Shown one piece after another: positions 57,093 to 64,000 of a stretch of 64,000 nt of DNA. A model generated the notes under the pieces. That model made no database searches, was not told the origin of the DNA, and was given only the letters and a program-made list of their open reading frames with translations. The stretch's first letter is position 1; each line of letters begins with the position of its first letter. The position numbers and the translations under genes are program-made. Source of the DNA: Rhea pennata (lineage: Eukaryota; Chordata; Aves; Rheiformes; Rheidae); NCBI RefSeq assembly GCF_028389875.1, contig NC_084663.1, forward strand, positions 216,280,876-216,344,875. Direction: 5' to 3'.

Positions 57093-57425
57093 GAATCATA
57101 GAATAGAATCATAGAATCAGTAAGGTTGGAAGGGACCTCTGGAGATCATCTAGTCCAATCCCCCTGTTTAACCAGGGTCACCTAGAGCGTGTTAGACGGG
57201 GTTGCATCCAGGCGGGCCTTGAAAATCTCCAGAGAAGGAGACTCCACAACCTCTCTGGGCAACCTGGTCCAGTGCTCTGCCACTCTCACAGGGAAGAAAT
57301 TCCCTCTCACATTCAGGTGGAACTTCCTGTGCTTCAGTTTGTGCCCATTGCCTCTTGTCCTGTCAGATGGGACAACTGAAAAGAGTTTGTCTCTGTCCCC
57401 CTGACATCCTCCCTTCAGAGATTTT
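57093..57425 (-). repeat. CR1 LINE 3' fragment (reverse), young-looking
   Basis: About 330 bp of CR1 3' end in reverse: AATCATAGAATAGAATCATA then TGGAAGGGACCTCTGGAGAT, through AGGTGGAACTTCCTGTGCTT to CATCCTCCCTTCAGA. Close to the copies at 1.4 kb and 41 kb, hence fairly young. 5'-truncated. Confidence 0.95.
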
Positions 57426-57769
57426 TTTCTTTTTGCACCCCAAATTTCCTGAGAAGTGAGAATGCAGAGGAAACTTCCAACTGAAAATACCAAACAGAAC
57501 TGTTTCACAAAGGGTGTTCCCACCCATGGGAGAGATTCCCTGCCTCGGCCCTGGACACTGGAGCAGGGTAGGGAGCAGCGAGCAAGGTGGTGGCTCAAGA
57601 GGGTCCTTGGAGCCCTTGGTAAGGGGCACCCTGGCAGGTTCCCAAGTAGGAGGCATCTATCCAAGATCACATTCACTTTGCCACAGGGTTGAAAGCAGCC
57701 CTAGTACAGAGTCCTGTGAGCTCCCCAGGCAGGAGGGACATCGCTGTGGTTCACAGGGATGGGAGGCTG

Positions 57770-57792
57770 GTGTGTGTGTGTGGGGGGGGGGG
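57770..57792. repeat. (TG)n followed by G-run
   Basis: Six TG units followed by eleven G; directly visible. Confidence 0.9.
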
Positions 57793-58555
57793 TGGCCAAG
57801 TACTAGTGACAGGAAGGACAGCTGTGGTCAGCCTGCCCAAGGGCCCTTTTCTCTAAAGTCAATAAACTTAAGGCTCAGATGATCACTCAGAGCTGCATGT
57901 CTGCTTTAGGAGCTGGAGCATGGCAATGCAACTTACGTGGCCATGTACTGTTCGTAGTTGTACATACAACTGGAAAGTGTGAGAGAACCTGCTGGAATAG
58001 GAAACCACAGGTAGCTCTTAATGTGAGAGGGTGAGACAAGACAAGATGAAGAGAAGGAAAGGAAAATGGAGAAAGGAAAGGAAAATAAGGAAGGATCATT
58101 AGCTATCCTTGCAACACTTTATTCTTCTTGACCATATCCACATGCCTAGCCTTTCTCCCTCTCCTAAATAAGATGGCTTTACTCCATTTCTCATTGGGCG
58201 CTGGCTGGTGCTTGCTTCTGCCTGAGCATTGCCTGGGCCAGAGCTACCCGGCAGCAATTGGAGCTGTCCCTGGAGAAAGGAACCCATTAAACAGTGTGGA
58301 TGTTTGGGGACAAGGCTCAAGCCCATGCTCTGCTTGCATTAGTACGGGCACGATGGGTATGACTCAAAACACAGCAAGCTCCCGCCCATGACATGAGTGT
58401 ATTTATAAAATAACAACTGAGTTGCAAATGGAGATGATCAGGCAGCTTTTCTACTTCCAAGTGATGCCAAAAAGTATAGGAAGAAACCATTTGATCAAAC
58501 CACAGATTAAGGTGAAGTTTTAATTTTATTTCAAAAATGGTTTGATTTTGAATGA

Positions 58556-58575
58556 TTTTTTTTTTTTTTTTTTTT
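58556..58575. repeat. Poly(T) run
   Basis: Twenty consecutive T. Confidence 0.9.
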
Positions 58576-59516
58576 AGTTTTTATTCTCTTTTCATTCTGA
58601 GGTAGTATTTTGGTTTGATTTACACTTTTTACTGATGAGGTGATATGGAAAAATGGTTACGTACTCACAAAGTCGCTTAGCTGATGTGGGTTACTAGGGT
58701 TTTAAGAGAAAAACATATTTAGATGAAAAATTTTGATCAACTGCAGTAACCCGAGAAGACAAGTATCAATAGCATTGGCCACTCCATTAAGACTATCTGT
58801 CCAGTCCACAAAAGTAGCCAGCTTTCAAAATCTGAGCATATGGACTTTCACAATCCTTGGGAGATGCTGTCCCAGAAGTGGAAAAGGTCCAAGACACAGC
58901 AGCAGAGGGCTAGGAGGGACACCAAGCGCCTAAATGCAAATAGCTGGATGTGAAAACCGTATTTTTCCAGAGAAGAAGGAGGTCCAAGCTCTGCACGAAG
59001 CAATCAGATGAAGTCCAAAATAACCTAGCAAGATCTAAAAGAAACAGGCTATTTCTCAGAAAATTTCCCTCAGAAAACAGGGATTGCAACTGTTAATGCT
59101 AACAAAAATACAGAAGAGCCAAGTAATCGTATGCATCAGGTTTTACACGAATCTATCAAGGTGCTGGAAGAGGTCTAATTGTCCCACGTGTGACTGCCAC
59201 ATTCACTTTTTGCAGGGGCATCTGATACCTGCTATCAAAGCAAGTGTGACCCAGTCCAGTAACCCCTTCAGGTGGCCACTCCTGCCAAGGGCTGTTGCGG
59301 CCGGAGAAATGCCCGTTTCTTTGGCTAGGGGTGCATGCTGCACCAGAGGCGGAGCAATTCAGGCAGCGAAGTTCATCCATGATCTCATTTTCTTCCCAAA
59401 CCTTTTCGGTCTGCTTGCAATGCAAAGAGGCCCTGCAGTCCTTGCAGGGCATATATTTAGAAAGCAGAGGTCAACAGGCCAAATCCACAGAACACATCCA
59501 AATTTGTCATTCCCCT

Positions 59517-59570
59517 GGGACAGTTTACACAGCTATCACCCAGTGGAAATCAATGGAGCTGTGCACATTC
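59517..59570 (+). repeat. Old sauropsid repeat relic
   Basis: AAATCAATGGAGCTGTGCAC then ATTCACCTCTGCAGAG resembles a short relic common in bird and turtle DNA (AGTCAATGGAGTTACACC...TTTACACCAG). Family not named; recalled similarity only. Confidence 0.3.
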
Positions 59571-60185
59571 ACCTCTGCAGAGAGCTGGTCCCACGGGGTT
59601 AATAAGATAGATCTCGTTATAACAACCTCTTATGCATATTTCTTTTTAGAAAGCTTGAAATTACTGGAGGTTGAAAAATAGGAAAACAGCTAAAAGGGCT
59701 TTTGAGGACGCATCATATGTTCCCATCTCACTGACAAATTGCCAGTAGGAGAAGCAGAAAGGATCATTCAAATGCTGAAAATTGCTCCACTGCCTGCTTC
59801 ATCCTGGGAAGATGGAGCCTCAGACCCATCTTGGCTCCGTGAGAGAAGCCTGGTCAGTGTTTGTGTGTTTACACTGCGATCAGCTTTGGTGGCTGCTGCT
59901 AGTGGTTCTCTGGCTAGGACAGTTTTATTGTCTGCAGGTGGTCATGTTTTGCTAAATGTGACTACTGGGGCTTCCCAGTGGAAGGAGCAGCCTGGGAAAA
60001 TAATTCGTATTTGCTGGTGTTTTTAAAGATGATCCAATTTTTATCTCTTCAGAAAGGAAGCTCCATACAGGACCTGGTCTTCATTGCGCTAGCAATCCAA
60101 AATCATTATTCACATCTGAAAACATTGGTGGATTTATCAACACCAAAGAGCTAAAGATGAACTGAAACATCTAGGGATAATTCAC

Positions 60186-60186
<1 letters not shown>

Positions 60187-60216
<30 letters not shown>

Positions 60217-60217
60217 C
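60187..60217. repeat. (TG)n microsatellite
   Basis: About 13 near-perfect TG units; directly visible. Confidence 0.95.
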
Positions 60218-60836
60218 TCCCAGTCACATTCTCTTATAAGAAATGAATAGGATGGCAGATTTTTTTCTGGAGATTCACACTATAATTACATTTCAGTAAC
60301 CAGCAGGTAAGTTGGCTCAGATAATTGCTGGCAATAACTGAAGTGTTTTGTTTCTTCAACGTGCGTCTTAATGTAAGTAGTTTGCTGAAAATTTCATCAA
60401 TAAAATGACTTTTAGGCAACTTGATATTAACAGTCTATTTGCACTGTCTATAACGTGTGTATAAAAGGCTAAAAGCTGTTGCTATAAGAATGTCACTCTT
60501 ATATGTTATAGATTCAAGATGGAAAAAAATCCAACATCAGGGAATAATAAGTGACCCATGTTTTAGAGAAGAGGCTTCACCACAGAGAGGCAGTAGAAAG
60601 AGAAGTTCTTTTCAACCAAATATTACCTTTAGAACGGTCTATATTAGCAAAGTGCATAAAAACATTTTGCATCATTGTTTTACATGGCATAAAAGTTATT
60701 GTAAGAAAACTCAGTAATGTAGCAAACTGGGCTTATGTACTTGACCGCATGCCACAAATACAACGCAGGAGAGCCAATGGATTTATCTAAAACAAGGGCA
60801 GAACGTGGCCAAGGGGACCGCAGCTCACTGCTAGGT

Positions 60837-60983
60837 CCCCAGGAGAGTAAGATGCACCCAAGGCTGTCACTGGTGCAGCTCATTGCCTTCTCCCTCTTCG
60901 GTCAGCATGCCCACCAAACCTTTTTTGCTATCTTATCTGCCATTCTTGGATTACAAGACTACCAGAAACTTACAGATATATAA
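60837..60983 (+). promoter_or_regulatory. Candidate promoter of OR-7
   Basis: TCCCCAGGAGA (O/E-like; the 12-mer CCCCAGGAGAGT is at 60837-60848) is followed ~130 nt later by the TATA-like TATATAA at 60977-60983. A start near 61010 and a weak donor AAA-GTATGT near 61198 would give a short intron to the acceptor at 61538-61539 before OR-7. Motifs are seen; the assignment is inferred. Confidence 0.3.
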
Positions 60984-61587
60984 TAAGCTTTATGGGGATG
61001 AAAAATGAATAGTGATCAGAAATTTCCTTTCTATAGGTATTCTGATATTTCACTGTATGTTTTCAGGAGGAAGAGATGAAAAACCGTTTTGTACATGCAC
61101 ACAAATATGTATGCATGTCTCAACAAATATGCATGTCTGTGGGTGGGTGTACAGTATTGGGGATAGTGAAGCAGGGAGGCAGTACAGGAAGTTTCACAAA
61201 GTATGTTTCTAACAGAATAGTGCAGTAGATCAGGAAAAAATCATGCAAAATTGAAGTTCTTAGATCTATCATTTCAAGTGTTGATATTATAATATGTTCT
61301 GTTTAAAATAATTCACGCATTTCCTGATCAGATTCAAAGATCGCAATTTTTTGAGTGTATATGTTGTTGTAGATAGCCATAATTGGCTAAAAGAATAAGA
61401 GAGGAGCTCTCCGTATGCACCTTGCGTCTGTATAGGTGTAGCAGCTGTAAGATACCATTGCATCTCTCAAGCATAGCCCCTTGGCATTCACAGTCATGGG
61501 AAAGGATTTTTAATGGTGTTTTTTCTCTTGCCCTTGCAGTGCAGGAAGTGGGATGGACTAGCGTGACTGCGCATCGCCTTGTGTGCC

Positions 61588-62544
61588 ATGCCCTTCCCCA
61601 ACAGCTCTGATCTCAGCCCTTCCTCCTTCATCCTGGCCAGCATCCCTGGGCTGGAGGGTGCCCACTTCTGGATGGCGATCCCTCTGTGCTCCATGTACAT
61701 CGTGGCCATCGCAGGCAACTGCGCAGTGCTGTTCATCGTGAAGACAGAGCCGAGCCTGCACGCTCCCATGTACTTCTTCCTCTGCATGCTGGCAGCCATC
61801 GACCTGGCCTTGTCCACGTCCACGGTGCCACGCGTCCTCTCCTTCTACTGGTTCAACACCAGGGAGATCAGCTTTGGTGCCTGCCTCCTCCAGATGTTCC
61901 TCATCCACACCCTCTCGGCCATCGAGTCCACCATCCTCCTGGCCATGGCCGTGGACCGGTACGTGGCCATCTGCCACCCTCTGCGACATGCTGCCATCCT
62001 CACCAATGCCCTGACAATGAAAATAGGCCTGGCAGCCATGATCAGGGGAGTCCTCTTCTTCCTGCCCTTACCCTTGCTCCTCCTGCCCCTTCCTTTCTGC
62101 AGCTCCCGAGTCCTGTCACACTCCTTCTGCCTGCACCAAGATGTGATGAACCTGGCTTGTGCCAACACCACTCCCAGCATGGTGTATGGTCTCACCGCTA
62201 TCCTGCTGGTCATGGGGCTGGACGTCCTCCTCATCTGCATCTCCTACGTCCTGATCCTAAGGGCTGTCTTGAAGCTGGCGTCATGGAAGGAGAGGCTCAA
62301 GGCATTCAGCACCTGTGTTGCCCATATCTGTGTGGTTCTGGCCTTCTATGTGCCACTGATTGGGCTATCTGTGGTGCACAGGTTTGGGAGAGGCCTGGCT
62401 CCGTTGGTCCGTGTCACCATGGGCAACGTCTACATCCTGGTGCCTGCTGTGCTCAACCCCATCATCTACGGGGTGAGGACCAAACAGATACAAAGGAGGA
62501 TCCTGAATTTAATTCACATATATAAAATCAGAACTGCTCAGTGA
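61588..62544 (+). CDS. OR-7: class I olfactory receptor, OR51 family (OR51E-like features)
   Basis: Intact 318-residue receptor. The frame is open from TTG at 61579, but the first ATG is at 61588 (MPFPNSSDL, glycosylation site N5-S-S). Signatures: FILASIPGLE (14-23), GN 43-44, APMYFFLCMLAAIDLAL, ACLLQMFLIHTLSAIESTIL, MAVDRYVAICHPLRHA, PFCSSRVLSHSFCLHQD with the loop-2 cysteines, KAFSTCVAHICVV, FYVPLIGLSVVHRFG and NPIIYGVRTKQIQRRI. FLCML, IHTLSxxEST, CHPLRHA and KAF-TCV-H recall human OR51E1/E2, but the orthology is unproven. MAVDRY instead of MAFDRY is unusual. An acceptor (TCTCTTGCCCTTGCAG, AG 61538-61539) lies 48 nt before the ATG. The coding sequence is far more GC-rich than its AT-rich flanks. 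AATAAA at 62677 could end the transcript. Confidence 0.96.
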   Translation: MPFPNSSDLSPSSFILASIPGLEGAHFWMAIPLCSMYIVAIAGNCAVLFIVKTEPSLHAPMYFFLCMLAAIDLALSTSTVPRVLSFYWFNTREISFGACLLQMFLIHTLSAIESTILLAMAVDRYVAICHPLRHAAILTNALTMKIGLAAMIRGVLFFLPLPLLLLPLPFCSSRVLSHSFCLHQDVMNLACANTTPSMVYGLTAILLVMGLDVLLICISYVLILRAVLKLASWKERLKAFSTCVAHICVVLAFYVPLIGLSVVHRFGRGLAPLVRVTMGNVYILVPAVLNPIIYGVRTKQIQRRILNLIHIYKIRTAQ

Positions 62545-62676
62545 CCCGTGCTCAGTTGTTGCCTCTTTTATCTTCACATCATCTCATCTTGTTTTTCACT
62601 CAGAGTCTCTGGAGCAGGGGCTGTCCTCTGTACAGCACATGGCCAGGAGACTCCTAAGCACTAACACAAGGCAGAA

Positions 62677-62682
62677 AATAAA
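62677..62682 (+). terminator. Candidate polyadenylation signal for OR-7
   Basis: AATAAA 133 nt past the OR-7 stop; a second (AATAAA near 62811) follows. Confidence 0.5.
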
Positions 62683-64000
62683 TAGTAATTGTAAACTCCT
62701 TTCGAAGGTGTTTACCTCCTCCAAACTTGGAGTGAATCTAGTAGGACAACCCTAATCCAACCGTGACCAGGCAGACAGCTTTGTGGCGGAGAAAAATGAC
62801 TCAGCAAACTAATAAAAATATCTAGACTCTCCCCATGGCACTTCTTAGTTTCCATCTCTCCCACAGCAGTGAAAAAGCTGAGTGAATGCTACAGCTGTCT
62901 TTTCTTAAGTCGTACTCTACTGAATGATGTGGTTAATTCACTCGGTTTGTGCCTGTGGCACATTCACTTTCAAAAAATATCTTAATATAACAGAGGTTTT
63001 TGTCAGAAACTTTTGCTGTAACAACAATCCTTGAGTTAAATAATTACAGCAAGTGATATTATAAGTGTAAAAATTCACTTCGGAAAAAGGAATTCTCTGG
63101 TCTTGTTCTGACCTACTAGGTGTTCAGTCAAGACATCTCAGCCTCTTTATAGCAGACACTCTGGACAAACTTCAGACCTGGAGTTATTGGCAACAAAAGT
63201 TAAAATAATTTCAATTAATAATTACATTCAAGAAAATATCAATTTCTCTAGCAGAAAATAAATGAGTTGTAAATTTTATTCCCTTCATATCCTTCAGATG
63301 TGTGGACTTCCTAAAGAGTTATGACTCAATTTCAAGATCTTTCTCTTTCAAGATTTGCTTATACTTCCTAGATATCCCACATGAAATCAGAACCTCACAA
63401 CCTTTTTTCTCTTTATTCTCTTTATTCTTTGAGCAGTAGGACACTGTTACAGAACCCTTGTAATACAATGGAAGCCAAAAAGCCATGGGTCCAACACAGA
63501 AGGTCTGGAAGCAAAGTGTATTTGCTTTGACAAATCCACAGGTTCACACTTTAGAAAGTAACTTTTTCACAATATATTTCTGCAGAATGAAAAAGGAAAA
63601 AAAACAACAAAAACTGCATTTAACCTTTTTCAGTTCCACCACTTTATGTTTTGGAAGAAGGTTAAAGATCCTGGGAAGGAACGTTGTGCGATAGAATTTT
63701 AAAATTAAACAAATTTAAACTGGGCATTCTCAGTTTCTTTTTTTCCCTGATCAGTTGACAATGTTTACTTTCTCTATCTTTTTTTTTATAATAGATCTGT
63801 TTCTTCACAAATAGAAAGAAACAAGCAAAATCTTATTTTTCTTCTCAGTTTAGACATTGTCCTTATTGTTGGCTATCATAAACTGTCGTCTTCGTTGTTG
63901 AGGTGTCTGCTTTGCCATGGGCAGGAATGCGTTTGCTGTTCCTACTTACCTACATTGCCACAGCCCTAGGAATTCCTCTGGTGAACGGTGTCAGAGAAGT
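62683..64000. other. Intergenic to window end
   Basis: AT-rich, no gene, RNA or repeat recognised on either strand. Confidence 0.55.

Larger units (their letters stand above)
57426..60836. other. Intergenic upstream of OR-7
   Basis: No gene recognised. Holds a TG/G microsatellite (57770-57792), a T20 run (58556-58575), a TG repeat (60187-60217) and a small old repeat relic (59517-59570). Confidence 0.5.

Noticed and set aside
61686-62525. 279-codon second plus-strand frame over OR-7
   Set aside because: Out-of-frame shadow of OR-7; His/Pro-rich with no domain, caused by high third-position GC.

Overview
The window looks like bird nuclear DNA. The main interspersed repeat is CR1 LINE, with typical avian 3' ends (GGTTGGACTAGATGATCTCC followed by ATTCTATGATTCTG-like octamer repeats). 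There is no L1 or Alu, and the genes are intronless class I olfactory receptors (ORs), which in amniotes lie in the region around the beta-globin cluster. No globin, TRIM or other flanking marker gene is visible, so the chromosomal placement is inference. A crocodilian or turtle source is less likely given the avian-type CR1 ends.

Layout: CR1 copies (1.4-3.3 kb); OR-1 (+, 5679-6635); CR1 fragments; OR-2 (-, 10577-11512, OR51G-like); an OR pseudogene (-, 15446-16002); a CR1 copy (16.6-17.9 kb); a 1.7-kb almost pure pyrimidine tract (19.25-20.94 kb); a CpG island (about 22.4-23.2 kb); OR-4 (-, 27144-28127, divergent); OR-5 (+, 35280-36236); a gene-poor AT-rich stretch (36.7-49 kb) with a young and a very old CR1; a CpG-rich block (49.15-49.6 kb); OR-6 (+, 52991-53953); a CR1 fragment; and OR-7 (+, 61588-62544). 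All six intact receptors look like OR51-type proteins of 311-327 residues. They are expected to be alternative odorant GPCRs, each chosen by different olfactory neurons, and do not form a pathway or operon.

Several reading frames that extend upstream of the true ATG begin at non-ATG codons, so I moved those starts. A plausible 3' splice acceptor lies 19-48 nt upstream of the ATG in five of the six ORs. This fits the usual OR plan of a noncoding 5' exon plus a single coding exon. For OR-1, OR-4, OR-6 and (more weakly) OR-7 I can also point to a TATA-like box followed by a GT splice donor. These are inferences from the sequence alone.

The most unusual features are the long pyrimidine tract, which ends in a consensus splice acceptor and is followed by a CpG island with long open frames on both strands; the loss of two of the three extracellular-loop-2 cysteines in OR-4; and an exact 12-mer resembling an Olf/EBF site that occurs three times. 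I found no CRISPR array, operon, tRNA or rRNA gene, and no convincing intact virus-like element.
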